NCBI RefSeq assembly: GCF_949628215.1 | Contig: NC_134277.1 | Span: forward strand, 104,239,463 to 104,303,462 | From: Phalacrocorax aristotelis | Lineage: Eukaryota > Chordata > Aves > Suliformes > Phalacrocoracidae | Reading direction: 5' to 3' | DNA: 64,000 nt | Shown: one piece after another, positions 50,041 to 61,998 of the stretch | Layout: every line of letters begins with the position of its first letter | How positions within the stretch are numbered: the first letter of the stretch is position 1 | Translations under genes and position numbers: made by a program | Notes under the pieces: model-generated | Seen by the model: the letters and a program-made list of their open reading frames with translations, nothing else | Database searches by the model: none | Told to the model about the DNA's origin: nothing

Positions 50041-52674
50041 AGTGTACATATGATATCTGTAGTTAGTTGGTCAGGATTTGAGAATACCTAGCATGCTCTG
50101 ATATGGGATATGGCATGTCTAGAATAAGACTAACAAATAGAAGAAAGCTTGAATCCTATTTCTAACATGATTATTTTAGAGTTACCTTTATTTTGCTGTG
50201 GCAACAAATAGTTGTTAATGCAACCAAGGAATAATATTGCTAGTAATAATGTATAACAGCACAGACCTTAGAAAAATACACACTTTTTTCTTTTCAAAAG
50301 GCTGATGAGATGCTGCACACCAGAAAAAAGGAAAAATACAGGTTGACTGGTGAATGCCCTGTCTTGATCTAAGAGGGAAAGAGTAGCTCTGGATACCCCC
50401 GTGGGCGGGAGTGGCTTCCCCAGTGCTTTCTTTCATGGCCAGGAGAATCTGAACTTGAAGTTTTCTGCTATTTCTCTCTTCTGGGACTGAAGGAGGCATG
50501 AAGATGGTCTGTGTAATTCATTGGCTTCCCACACATGGTTTTAACTTGCCAGTAAGGGGCTATTTCAGGGCAGAACGTAACTTCAGTGTACTGCTCTGAT
50601 AGTGTCTGTGCTTATAAAATGATGCTGTCTTTGTTGACTGCATTTTATTGGTGTTCCAAAGAGCAACAGAAGAAACTACATCTGGCATAAGCCCACCTTC
50701 AGTAGCTCTTCTTCATGCTGTAGAGCCCACAGACAGCATGGATTGTACTGTTCTCCAAAGCAGTTATAGTCCTAAAGACACAGCCTCCATACCTCTTGCA
50801 TGAGGAAATACACTAGCTCTAACATCTCACCGAGCTTTCTGCTCTTCTCTTCTGCCAAAAGGGTCATATTTATGAGTAGCTGTTCTTTCAGCGATGGGTG
50901 AAGTCACTTGCTAAAGCCACTACAAAACAGGTGATTGCAAATAATGGTTTATGTCAATTTTAAGTCAGCAAAATTCAATCATTTACCTTTATGGAGCAAT
51001 AGCTTTTAAGCACGGACCAGTCTGCCCCAAGTCCTGTGCAGGTGCCAGAGCACTCTCCCCTACAGCATTCCTTACCATGCTCATTCCTAAATGGTTTAAA
51101 CAGGCAAAGGGAGCTGAGAGACTGTAGGGGACCTGTTCTACAAGTCGATGATGTGCAAACTGGAGTCTTCTGATCTTGGAGGCTCAGTCCTTGTCTTGTC
51201 TTGTAGCCGTCTCCCTTGGCATGGGCACCAGAAGTTACCCTGCAGTTACACAGTCTGCAGAGCCAATACAAGCAAGAGACTGAGGTGGGTCCTCCTTTTC
51301 CCCTTGAATGCTGTCAGCAGCCAGCATCCTTACTCAGTTCTTACCAGCCGAACTGTGAGCCTCACAGCCCAGGGAAGTCTGAAAATGGGTGTTTATTGGG
51401 AACCTGATTTGAAACCTAAGTATCCCAGATTATTACTGTTCTCAGGCCCCTTAAGAGGCCAGCTACCTTTATGTCCAGCTCCGAGGAATTTCACGGGAGC
51501 TACTAAAAATCAGAAGCTTGTTTGTTTACAGGTTTAAATTCAGCCAAGGCTTTTATCCTGATAACTTTCCACATCAGCTGTTTGTACACATTATCTGTGG
51601 TAAAATATTCCCTTCTATAGATTCCACATCCACACCTTATGCTCTTAATCACCTTTATTCTTGCAGGTTTGAGCAGGAGAGGGAGCAGGAGAGAAAGGAA
51701 AGAATCCAACTACTTTCCGTAATTTGATTAATGTCATTTATTTTAACAGTAGGGATAATGCTACACTAAGTTTTTGTTTAAATCCGGTTCAGTCACTTTG
51801 GTTGTCTGTGAAATAACTACATGTTATAATAAAAATCACATTTTTGAAGTAAAAAAATATAGAGATGTGAATTATGTAATTTGTGCTATGTGTTTTGCAT
51901 AAAGAGCAAACAGAACTCTCAACTATTGCTTTAATTTCAAAAGACATCATTTGCCTTTGATTTAATTATCAATGTAATCTGGTGCTTTTAAAGTAATTAG
52001 CAACAACCGGTTGCTCTTTAGGTGGAAAAACGCCCTTCTGATGACAGACCTTGGCCAGAACAGATATTTACAAAAACTTTTTTCTGTTGTACAGGAAGAA
52101 AGTCATGTTAAGGAAATATATTATGTAGTGATTCTTAAAACTGTGCTCACAGCACAATAAGAGGAGATTTGGATTAAATGAGGGGGAAAAGTCAGAAACC
52201 AGACCTGGAAATTTTTATTTACTATTGCGGTTCTATTGACCTCAGTGATTATTCTCAGAAGTAAATGTTCATAGGCAGGTCTTTGCATCAAATTCAGCAA
52301 GCTAGTTGTATTGCATTTCCTATTTACAGCCTTCTGTGAAGGGCAGAGGAGGGATTAGCATGATAGTGGACCTTTCTTCAAATACTTAAATAGTGAAATT
52401 TTATATATAGCGGGGAGGAAATGACACTGCTGCAAATTGCTCATGTTCAGAAACTGAAATATGAGCTAGGTGGCATGAACATGAGCATACTACAAAAGAG
52501 AAATAAAGTAATTTTAATAAAATACATGCCAAAATTCCCATTTCTCTGAATTTTAAAACTAAAATGTAACATATTCCACTCAGCCAGAATGAATTAGCCC
52601 TAACCCTATTTTATAGCATTAGGCATAAGATCACTTGATTGACCAGATCACAAACACATGCCATTTAGTAGTAT

Positions 52675-52810
52675 GCCAAGTAATAGCATGGCATTTATTT
52701 TTTTCGACCAATTCAGACCCACTGAATATGTGATTTATATGATATTGCAGATCAGGAAGTTCAAAAGCTTAAGACTAGAAAAAGTGCTTTGCTGATTTTC
52801 TTGCAAGGGT
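52675..52810 (-). terminator. CNDP1: CNDP1 3' UTR with poly(A) signal
   Basis: The minus strand carries AATAAA at 52699-52694, about 110 nt after the stop, followed by a GU-rich element (TGTGTTTGTGATC, about 52658-52646). The spacing is right for cleavage near 52675, giving a short 3' UTR. Other AATAAA copies further left (for example near 52218) could serve a longer form. Confidence 0.65.
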
Positions 52811-52919
52811 CTAACAGTTGTTAGTCCCCATGTCGGAAGTTTCATTGAAGTGCTGATGTAGCTTTGATATCTCCAGGAAAAAAGCTGCAAACACTTTGGT
52901 TCCATCAATGTAGTTGTGT
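52811..52919 (-). CDS. CNDP1: CNDP1 terminal coding exon 12
   Basis: 109 nt, acceptor CTTCTTCATAG|ACACAA, stop TAG at 52813-52811. Joined to the AG left by exon 11 it completes Arg and reads HNYIDGTKVFAAFFLEISKL followed by HQHFNETSDMGTNNC. The body matches the RWNYIEGTKLFAAFFLEMAQ segment of human CNDP1, with His for Trp. The tail is about 14 residues longer than the human protein as I recall it and contains a sequon (NET). The open frame seen in another phase over the same bases is a shadow. Confidence 0.93.
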
Positions 52920-53781
52920 CTATGAAGAAGGAAAGCAAGAGAATGAAGCTCTGTCAGGTTGTTTTGCTCTTCAAATCAGTGGCGTAATCTGGTGAAGTTT
53001 TCAGAGTCCTCAGAGGAATTTGCAAGATTGGTCAGCTGAAAAAATGACCAAATGCACAGAAATTCTGGACATCCTGCAATCGACATTCTTCTGAAGGATT
53101 CACTGAGGAAACTTTTTCCAGTGTTATATCCCCTAATTACTATTGTCTGTAGCCACAAAGGTTGAGGCTATACTGAGGGACAACAAAAATTAATTTGAGA
53201 ATTACTGTAGGATTCTCTGGTTCCTCAAGCTTGGCATGACTTGACTTAGAAGCTGCACAAATGTGCAGGCGACACACTGAACAGTGCCTTATCATGGCTC
53301 CTTGAAGAATGAACACAAGGGGCAAGTTTAAGCTAATTTTGATATAATTACACTAGTTTTGGCCCCTGTAAGATAAATACAGCTTTATATCCATTTGTAC
53401 TGAAAACCATTAAAACCCTTACTTATCCCATTAACCTGAGTATGTCCGACCGGAATACTTTGAAATTGGTGCTGTGATGGAAACGTGCCCATCTACATCA
53501 TCACCTTTCAGACTAGAGACAAATTAAATTGGCAGTGAAATGAAAATTCCCAGTATGATACATTTAAAGACTGAGTAAACACTTCATGAAAATTATAAAG
53601 CAGTACGCATTAGACTGAGAGTTCTGCTTTCTGCTTGCCACAGCAACAAGTTTACCAGAGACAGTAGTTTGGGACTGTCTAGTGGAGAGCAAAGCTTCCC
53701 ATCTGGCACAGCTTATGCACGGGTACCCGGGGACTTCAGTTCTCCCTTCTCTTATAGTGCAAATGGACAAATAAAAGAAAC

Positions 53782-53929
53782 CTGCTTATTTTCTCATTCT
53801 GGGAGTGCTCCCCATCATCAGCTGCTCCGATTGGAAACATCATCACACTTTTCTGCGTTATCGTCTGAAACATTCTGGCAACAGGAATTGTTGAACCATC
53901 CCGAATAAAATCTGGATCTTCTCCAAAAA
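53782..53929 (-). CDS. CNDP1: CNDP1 coding exon 11 with last metal ligand
   Basis: 148 nt, acceptor CATGTATTTCAG|TTTTTG, donor AAGCAG|GTTTCT, ends in phase 2. It encodes VFGEDPDFIRDGSTIPVARM through ISR. The His of DDGEHSQNEK is the final metal ligand, and the loop GSTIPV lines the substrate pocket in the family. Confidence 0.96.
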
Positions 53930-54340
53930 CTGAAATACATGGAAAGGCTGAATTCATTAAGTGGAATAAAGGTGCTGTCTCCAGCTACCAAATATCGGCT
54001 ATCTGCTCAAATATAAAGAGCTTCTGAGTAGGAATTGTTTTGAGTGCGTAGCCGATTGATGTCATGGATCAGTTGCACTCTGCTAACCTCTGGCTTTGTA
54101 TCAGTACATGAAAGAACTAAATGAGGTCTTCTGGCTACTCCTGTTAAATACACCCCAATTCAGCAAGAGGTTGAGGCTTCAATGGCTAAGCTGTTGCATC
54201 AAAATCAATAAAATGCATACATCAGTGAGATGTAAGTGACTGTAGCACTGAATCAGGAAATCCCTTTTGCTCTATGGATGAGCACAATTACGCTGCACAC
54301 TTGCAGGCACATTAAGGACTGAAAAAAAGAAGGAACATAC

Positions 54341-54482
54341 CTGTTTTTATTGCCTTTCTTGCTGCTTTATATAGTGGATCATTAACATCAGCAAGCCAGG
54401 GCTTTGCACCCATAGGCATAGACACTTTCAGCTTGTTTGGACTGTTCCTCTTGGAAAAGACAGCCTCCAAATGCTCCATCAC
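54341..54482 (-). CDS. CNDP1: CNDP1 coding exon 10
   Basis: 142 nt, acceptor TTTTCCCGGCAG|GTGATG, donor AAAACAG|GTATGT, ends in phase 1. It encodes VMEHLEAVFSKRNSPNKLKV through ARKAIKT. The human sequon NSS in KRNSS is replaced by NSP, which is not glycosylated. Confidence 0.95.
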
Positions 54483-54677
54483 CTGCCGGGAAAACACATT
54501 GCAGTCAGAATTGTTGAGCTTCTAGCAACTCAAGCTTACAGCCACATTCCCACTTCTACTCTCAGAAGCAAATAAATGCTAGAAACACTCAATTTACGAC
54601 TTTGGGTGTAAATCTATGAGGTGCTAAGAGGGACTTAGTTTACACAGTAGATGCCAAAAAAATGGTTTGTCTCTTAC

Positions 54678-54842
54678 CTGTTGTTTCACAACCGAAAGGT
54701 CCATGTGGGGGACCTGACGGATTGAGAATTTGCCAATGACTTTTGCCGGAATGACGGTTTTAATTCCTGGTTCATGAAAAGCTCCTTCAATCCCATGAAT
54801 AGAAAGAGAAGGGTAACGCCACAGGTGTAAAAGTATGTCTTC
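54678..54842 (-). CDS. CNDP1: CNDP1 coding exon 9
   Basis: 165 nt, phase 0-0, acceptor ATTTTTTTGAAG|GAAGAC, donor CAACAG|GTAAGAG. It encodes 55 residues: [20 protein letters not shown], then [20 protein letters not shown] and DLSVVKQQ. It closes the lid domain; the Arg in KFSIR is the position that contacts the substrate carboxylate in related M20 structures. Confidence 0.96.
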
Positions 54843-56260
54843 CTTCAAAAAAATAACAATCAAAATATAAGGGATGACGCCGGAGCCATTCACAATTGAT
54901 ATAAATTGATGCGGAGAAACAACCTTTTCCATCCTAAAATTTGTATTTGGAGACATCTGTATTTTAAAGATGTTTAATTTGTAATTTAAACCCTCGCTCA
55001 TATCTTTTAATTTTAAAAAACACTAATTCTTTCAGTCAACATTTGTTTACCTTTAGAAATATTTGAATGAGGACAGCTCTTTATGCACAGCAAGAAAAGT
55101 GGAGCATTTATTATTTTAAAATATCTTGGAAGTAATTTTTTCTAGCACAGAGTAAAATCAGAACAACTTCTGATCTGACCATCTGTTGATCTCAAAACTT
55201 CTTGCAGGAGAATCCTGTGACCAGTTTAGCCAGACCCCTCGCAGATGAATCCAGGGAATAAATTCTACTGAGTGTTAAATAATACAAGAGTTAAGATGAT
55301 AATGTTCAGTAACCAAGTTAATATGTTTTTCTGGAGAAGATAAGAAGGGTTTAAAAAAAAATAGAAGAAAACATTCTAAGGAAGAAGGGAGAAATATATA
55401 AATTATAAACTGGTCTCTTCATGCAGAACCCCCTGGTGTGGCTCCTTTCCTTCTGCTCCAGTTTTATGAGACTAAAGTTTTATGTACACATAAAATTTGC
55501 ACCACTTCATCCTCATATAGATAAAACATCAGAACTTATCTAGTGTAGTTACATTATATGTCTGTATTACTAATTATTACAGCCTAGCTTAGGCTAATTC
55601 AGAGGCTTTTTCACGGAAATAAAAGCATCCATATTACAGCTTATACTAGTATAATTACGTTAGTGATTTAAAAAAATGAATCACTTCTTTCTCCCATCTG
55701 CCACTCTTTTACAGAGTGATCTTTCTAAGCCAGCCCTCACCTGCTGTTTTTTATTTAGGACATAATTTGTAAATGCTGGCAAAGAGAGGCTTATAGCTTT
55801 GGGTGCTTTTTTTGGCGTGCTTGGCAGACATCAAAATTGGAATTAAACACATAAAAACCACCCCAAAACACATCTGCCTAGAGCTGCCTCCCCAGTTTTT
55901 CAGAGCCGAATGCAACTTCTTTCCTACCGTGTAACGTGTATGCAGGGGTTTTCCTGCTTATTTGCTTTGGCTGGTTAGGTGAGGGGGAGAGGATCTGCAG
56001 TGCAAGAGAGGGAGAGTGACACTGTTAGTTTTACACTATTCTTTTTCATTGATTATTCATATTTCAGATAACTTTCCCCAGTTGTGGTAGCTTCCATTTT
56101 CAGCATATTAATTTTATTTACCTTTTGATTCTCTGTACTCCTTTATTTTATTTTGAGTTTGCCATGGACTGAAAATATCTTTGTTTGGCTTTACACATAA
56201 GTGCTATGAATGGGTGATGTACATTCTTTCTGGTGACCATTTATACAGGTTTTATGTTAC

Positions 56261-56421
56261 CTTGGTGCCATAGAGGAATTTTTTCACGCCACTATTATTT
56301 TTGTGTTCCTCTACAGCAAATTCAATCGATTCATACAATTTCTTCTCCTCCTCTGTCAGGGCAGCAACGCTGTCGTAGATTCCAGGGATCTGAATACGAC
56401 CTGTGGCATCTACAAGGCTGT
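56261..56421 (-). CDS. CNDP1: CNDP1 coding exon 8
   Basis: 161 nt, acceptor TATTTTGTAG|ACAGCC, donor ACCAAG|GTAACA, phase 1 to 0. It encodes DSLVDATGRIQIPGIYDSVA through to KKFLYGTK in the lid domain. It keeps an N-glycosylation sequon (NNS in HKNNSGV) at the place where human CNDP1 has NSS, which fits a secreted protein. No long single open frame marks this exon; it was found by extending from its neighbours. Confidence 0.95.
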
Positions 56422-56670
56422 CTACAAAATAAAATAGAGGTGTCAGTAAAAGTGGGACCTATATCTTCCACTTGACAATCATAACACCTTTTCTCTTCTA
56501 CCTAACCCTTTACCAAAGGACTAAGCCTAACAACTAACTGCTAGCAACTGTTTGGATCCATCAAGTTGTGGCACCTATGTTGATGTGTTTTTATCTTTAT
56601 TAAGAAAGCTGTTGAGCTGCTTACATCATCCTACCGGGATACAAATCAGCATGAAAAAGTCAGGTTTCAC

Positions 56671-56685
56671 TGTGTGTGTGTGTGT
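56671..56685 (+). repeat. (TG)7 microsatellite
   Basis: A short perfect TG run in the CNDP1 intron between exons 7 and 8. Confidence 0.9.
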
Positions 56686-56954
56686 ATTCACGTTGCCAGC
56701 AATCCTTAAATGTTCTTCATTGACACATGACTGACCTCAGCTTAACGGGCACATGTCTGAGGTCCTGGCCTTATCAGGGACATTCCCCTCCTCAGCTGCT
56801 GCCACCGTAGCTATGCTGAGATTTGGAAACTTGGGAATCTTGCTGCAGTTAGACTTGCCTTACTCAGGTTAATTAAACAAGGCACTGATCTTCGTTAGGC
56901 TGATTGCTAGCTGTTGTTCCCCAGTTACTCCTGAGCAATGATGTGTGTTATTAC

Positions 56955-57039
56955 CCAGCAGCGCTATCAGGTCCATCAGCGGCTCATGAATGATGCCTCC
57001 AAAAGTTCCAGAGTGAAGGTCCTTGCTGCCACATTCAAC
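56955..57039 (-). CDS. CNDP1: CNDP1 coding exon 7, start of dimerisation domain
   Basis: 85 nt, acceptor TTTGGTACAG|GTTGAA, donor CTGCTGG|GTAATA, ends in phase 1. It encodes VECGSKDLHSGTFGGIIHEP and the following helix. The His of DLHSGTFGG is the conserved residue that reaches into the active site of the partner subunit in M20 dimers. Confidence 0.95.
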
Positions 57040-58464
57040 CTGTACCAAAAACACTGCTTACATATGAACACTCCCTACTTTATTCTTATGTGAGCGTTTG
57101 TTTTCCACAGCAACTGGTGGATTCATTTTTTTAAACAAGGCCACAAATGAATAGAAATGATGATGTGTTTCTATTTATAAAATGGAAGACATGTCAGCAA
57201 CAATCTGCTTCTGGTAAAGAGAAGATAGGGCTCTCTTGTTAAGCACTAGAGAGAAATTCAGCTGTCTATAGCACTTACAGGCATTTGAAAGCAAGGGTCC
57301 CTCTCCATTCCCCCTTTGCTTCAGTAAGATTAAATACACCGTAAGTGAAACACTTGCATATTACTGTTTCTAACATCACAGAATAAATTCTTCAAGTTCT
57401 TTATCTTTTTTATTCAATGCAAAATCTTCATAACAAAGACAAGAAGGAACCTTACTTGTTTTGCATCAAGAAAATGTATGTATGTCCAACGTTAATTCCA
57501 GACTGCAACAAATAAGAATTTAGAGGTCTCTTGAATCATACAACTTTAGAATAGAGAGGCGCATTTGGTTTATTAAATGGGTTCTTTTTTCCAGACACAT
57601 TTTCGTACGCAGGTTTATCATAAACTATTTGCCTGCAACAAACTTGTTTATTCTTCTCAAAACCTCATTACAGCCCACTGTCTGGTAGCAAGGCAGAGAT
57701 CATTTTTGATGTTTTAATAGCATCATTTTTCTTAGGCAAGACTTAGAAGAATTGAGTCAAGGCTGCCGAGGCTCTTTTGGTTAAAAACAAATTTCATTCT
57801 ATTTCAGACATAAAAGTTAATGCAGATTTTTCTTTAGTTCTCTAGTTCTTTAATCTTCTCTCTGAATTCCTTTTATGCTTCATCAGGAAGTTTCCAGATG
57901 AGAAACTTCTGCTCTTACATTTCACGGTAGCTCATGTTGGCTGCTAAATACACTACAGTGCACTATTATTTGCTTCTGACAATGGCTACAAAACTTGTGT
58001 GTGGCTTTTAAACTCAGGGATCCAACTAAACTGAGTCCCTTTAGGCAAATATATTGCACTAAGCAATATCTGCTGCAAAAAGGGCAGAGCTGCAGAAGAA
58101 ATGGTTTTGGAGTGAGTGAGAGTGTTGGGGTGTAGGGAGGATGCTGCAGGAGAACGGAGTGGATGTTCAGAGGGGGTGATGAGAATACACTGGGAGAGGG
58201 GCAGGAGATTAAGGAGACAGGAAAGGGATCAAGGAGAGAGAGAGGGAAAGTGGAGAAATGATTGAAGGAAAGTGAATTATAGTAAATACGGCTAACTGAG
58301 CTGAAATCTGCACAAGCAAAAAAAAAGAATATGGAAGAAAGGTCTGTATTTGTAAATATTAAGCTTGCTCTCAGTCTTTCTCTGCATGCAGATATAGAAG
58401 TGATTACAGGTACATCACTGCTCTCTAGTCAGGGGCCCAGTTCAAATGCACCTGTGTCGTTTAC
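57040..58464 (-). other. CNDP1: CNDP1 introns (this and the other gaps between exons)
   Basis: The introns measure, from the left: 53782-52919 gap 862 bp, 53930-54340 411 bp, 54483-54677 195 bp, 54843-56260 1.4 kb, 56422-56954 533 bp, 57040-58464 1.4 kb, 58666-60626 2.0 kb, 60716-61835 1.1 kb and 61999-63616 1.6 kb. Apart from the simple repeats and the hairpin listed separately I see no other gene or transposon in them. Confidence 0.85.
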
Positions 58465-58665
58465 CTCCACAAAGAAGCAGGCATTTCCCCGACTCCCATA
58501 TGTAAGGGCAGGTTTCTTGTTGCTGAGCCAGAGGTTATCCGAAATCACAATATAATCAACATCAGAGAAAAAGCCCTGTTTTTCTTCTTCAAGTAATCTT
58601 TCTAGCCCCAAGGACCCTGCTTCTTCCATGCCTTCAATTACAAACTTGAAGTTTACTGGCATAGC
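58465..58665 (-). CDS. CNDP1: CNDP1 coding exon 6 with catalytic Glu pair
   Basis: 201 nt, phase 0-0, acceptor GTTCATTTAG|GCTATG, donor GTGGAG|GTAAAC. It encodes 67 residues starting AMPVNFKFVIEGMEEAGS. The Glu pair (catalytic base and metal ligand) and the Asp of VISDNLWLS (metal ligand) are present. The exon ends at the passage into the dimerisation domain (FFVE). Confidence 0.96.
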
Positions 58666-60626
58666 CTAAATGAACATTAGAGAAGTCTGGGTAAGGAAGA
58701 AGCATTTTCAAAAATAAAAAAATAATTTAAAAAATCAAAAGCAGACTGCCTTGCAATATGTGTTCTGTTAGGAAAAGAAGGACATAGAATATATAGCTTG
58801 TTTCAATAGGAAAGGCAGTGATAAATATACACATGTAGTTTCCCAGAAAAAAAGTTGTTGCTGTTTATGTTTTTCTGTACTTTCTGTTTTTGAAGGAGAA
58901 TATCAGTAATATCTTTTCTCCTTGTGTTTCCAGAAAACTTGCTGACTGTCTCATAAAATGGGATTTCTCTCAATACTATTAAATATTCTAATTGCTTTGG
59001 AAAACCTGTGTAATAACAGTTGCATTTTCACAGAAAATTTGCTGCCTCTTGTATTTTCACTGTTAGTGCCCATGCGGGAACCGCTGGCAGAGGTCCACTG
59101 CTGTGGTTTTCCCAACACATTATCTTTCGCTGGAGTTTGTCACACAGTGGTAAAAATGCTGCTGGTGATTCTACTATAATTGTCCTTTTAGCACTCATTA
59201 ATCCATTTGCCTTCTAGTTCATAAGGATGTATTTCCAAGGGTAATTAAGAGAACTTTCATTATGGAATAACGCGAGTCAGAAATGCTGACACATCCCAGT
59301 GGAGAAATAAATTTGAACTTAGTTTCCCATTCCAATTCATTTTCTCATTATAGCTTTTAAGATGTTTTATCTTTTGATTCAATGCTCAGATTAAATGCAG
59401 GAACAAATGTGGAGAGTTAAATGAACTCGTGTTATGGATGGGTTCACCAATGGTTCATCGAATGACCACGAAGAAATTTAGAAACGAACTGTTCATGAAT
59501 ATTGTTTGATGGTCTGTGCTGTTTTCTAGGGAAAGGCTTCAAATGACAAAGATTTCTTTTTGCTTGCACGTTAAAATGCCAAAATAGCTATTAGAGATTT
59601 GAAAAAAATTGAAAGATGTAGAAAGGCAGCCCTATAACCATATCCACTTCCAACAGCTTATCTGTAGGCAAATAACGTGTGGATTGGCTAGTACTTAAGA
59701 GACACGGAGGTCAATTCAGTACTACTGATGCAAGAAAAGCATCACTTCTCCAGAAGGTTGCAAAAGGACTTTAAAAGTCAAGACACATGCTCAATTTGGA
59801 CCACAATGCCTCAATGGACCACAACAGAGGCACAAAACTCTTTCTCAACAATCTAACAAAATGTGTTGTGCAAATTCACCTTAAAGGATGCTCGCTAACC
59901 AAGTTATAAGCTTAGAAGATATGTTGGTTTAGCTTTGTTGTGGGGATACAACTAACCCAAAATTATTAAATATGCAGACCTATTTAAAAGATAACTATGT
60001 TGGTCATTGTAATCATTTAGGCAAAAGTTTGATTCTTAAGAGGTATGTCACACCATAAGCAAGTACATTTATACTCAGTTAATGCATCCATTCAAAGCAT
60101 TTGCTTTGATAAATCTAATACATCATTGAAAGAACAGCCCATCACGTATGAGCATTTTTTTATACTTGTTCTCTTCATGCATACACATAAATTGAAGGTA
60201 ACGTGGATAGACAAAACAAGACTGGCAGAATGTAACAACAGATGAGTCTTTGTGACCAATCTGTGATGTACATTAGTTTATCATTTTAAAAGCTCTCAAG
60301 AGAGAATAGGCTATCAAAGCTGTTTAATGTATGTAATATATATTGAATGCTTCCCCCAGTGTGTTTTCCTGTGCAGGGCAATGACAGCAATACCATATTT
60401 ACATTGCATACAGACTGTTCAAAATAGAAATGCTCAAGAACAGATTCTTACTGAAGCAGGACCAGTGCCCTGGATATAGCATTAGAAATAAGCTAATATT
60501 TCAAAATGCATGTAGTCTGATGGGACAGAGATGTATCATCTAACTCACAGGAAGGTAAATGCATCCCTCCAGAGAGATGGTATTATAAAACAACAACAAC
60601 AATAATAATTCCTCATTGGTACCTAC

Positions 60627-60715
60627 TAATTTCAAGGCTCTAAATGTTTCCACTGCATTTATCCAAGCTAAGACAGGTCCTTTATTATCTGTTGCTCCAC
60701 GGCCATAGAGATTTC
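60627..60715 (-). CDS. CNDP1: CNDP1 coding exon 5 with bridging Asp
   Basis: 89 nt, acceptor TTCTTTTTAAG|GAAATC. It encodes GNLYGRGATDNKGPVLAWIN and ends FRALKL; the Asp of ATDNKG is the metal-bridging ligand of the family. Two donors are possible, TTA|GTAGGT and GTAG|GTACCA. Only the first keeps the frame with the next exon and gives the same length as the human protein, so I chose it. Confidence 0.93.
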
Positions 60716-61159
60716 CTTAAAAAGAAGAAAGTTCTTAAGCAATCTTTGAAACTTTTCTCATCACTTCAATGTAATCAGCAAATTCCTGTTGCCACAGAAG
60801 CTGTAGTGCTGTGTCAAGCGAAGCGTCAAAAGAATCAGTATTTCACTGACTTGTTTTAAATAAGGTGATGGGTGTTTCCCAGTGGATTGGTACACTTTTT
60901 TTTCCCCTTTTATATACACCACATTGCCATTTCTCCTACATGCCAATTTCTGAGCCTCACTTCTGCCCTTAATTTGTTCACACCAGACTTGCCTGGAGAG
61001 TTTGCGCAGTATGCAGCTTCTGTGCCCATCAGCCAGCCCAAGCAGCAAAAGAACCCACAGATAAATACCACGGTAGAAGTGTGAAGCTACAAGTCTAGGA
61101 ACTTTTTTTAAAGCATTCAACTATACAGTTATATACAAAGACACATTTTAGTTTCATGG

Positions 61160-61220
61160 ACAGATAAATCTGTTCCATATACAGATAAATCTGTGGATTG
61201 CCGCTACCAGATTTATCTGT
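61160..61220. repeat. Repeated near-palindrome forming a 13-bp hairpin
   Basis: ACAGATAAATCTGT occurs at 61160-61173 and again, identical, at 61181-61194. The inverted form CAGATTTATCTGT is at 61208-61220. Arms 61181-61193 and 61208-61220 pair perfectly over 13 bp with a 14-nt loop. Each arm contains an AGATAA (GATA-type) site. It lies in the CNDP1 intron between exons 4 and 5. Confidence 0.88.
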
Positions 61221-61835
61221 GGCAGTCCCCACTGGAGACAGAAGAGTTACCCCAGTAAGGGTATTTGGAACTGGTCCCAACAGATGGGAAAGGATGATTT
61301 AATGGCTATAGGACAGGCCTGGGAACCCAGACTCCTGGGTTCTTGGTCTTACTCCCTGCTGACCCTCCATCCTTAATTTTGGTCCTTCAAGTGAATGGAG
61401 CTTTTCACGCCCAGCTGGATGGAGTGGAAGGATGAGTACATTAAGGGGGGGCCTCTCATTCTTCCACCACCAGTGCTCCTTAGCTCCACCGTGGCAGGTG
61501 GAGGTCCTAAAGGATTATGAAGCAAAAACAGGAAGTGTGAGGGAGGTTCATGGCTGATCTAACAATCCAACAAGAATTTTAAAACAGAAATGGATTCTCT
61601 ATCGAATACTCTATAAAGCAGGATTAAACTCATGTGGCTCTTCCACACCAAATATTAAGCACTCACTTATGGGTCTCACTACTCACAGCATGGTCATCAA
61701 GACTCAAAGCCACTGGGTTTGTCCCATGGATTTCGATGAGAGAAGTCCTCGTGCTGTGGAGGGAGCCTCCATCTACTCAGAATCTGAGAGTCGTGTATTC
61801 AGATAACAATACAAAAATTACAACCAGATACACAC

Positions 61836-61998
61836 CATTGATTTCAGTCAGTGTGTAAGGGTCAGTTTTCCAGCCATCTTCCTTTTTGGCAGGCTGCACA
61901 TCTACATGCCCATAGAAACATACAGTGGGGTTTTGTGGATCCTTCCCCAGTTCCCCAAGAATCACAGGAGGCAGTGGGAGATCCTGGCCATCAGGCAA
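61836..61998 (-). CDS. CNDP1: CNDP1 coding exon 4 with first metal-ligand motif
   Basis: 163 nt, acceptor TTTCTCTGCAG|TTGCC, donor CAATG|GTGTGT, ends in phase 1. It encodes [18 protein letters not shown] and onwards. The motif [11 protein letters not shown] supplies the metal-binding His and the neighbouring Asp thought to orient it in M20 enzymes. A minus-strand frame here runs past the donor into the intron; only the part up to 61836 is exon. Confidence 0.96.

Larger units (their letters stand above)
40561..52670. other. Intergenic region between ZNF407 promoter and CNDP1 3' end
   Basis: About 12 kb. It contains two CR1 3'-end fragments (41.7 and 48.1 kb), a moderately GC-rich patch (43.43-43.96 kb), a short tandem array (48.86 kb) and a TA/TG-rich microsatellite (about 49.97 kb). 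The longest open frame (156 codons, plus strand, 43494-43964) lies in the GC-richer patch and resembles no family I know. Part of the region could be a non-coding transcript diverging from the CpG island; nothing in the sequence proves it. Confidence 0.7.

Noticed and set aside
54624-55001. 125-codon minus-strand frame read as one unit
   Set aside because: Only its middle (54842-54678) is the CNDP1 exon; the ends run into introns beyond clear splice sites.
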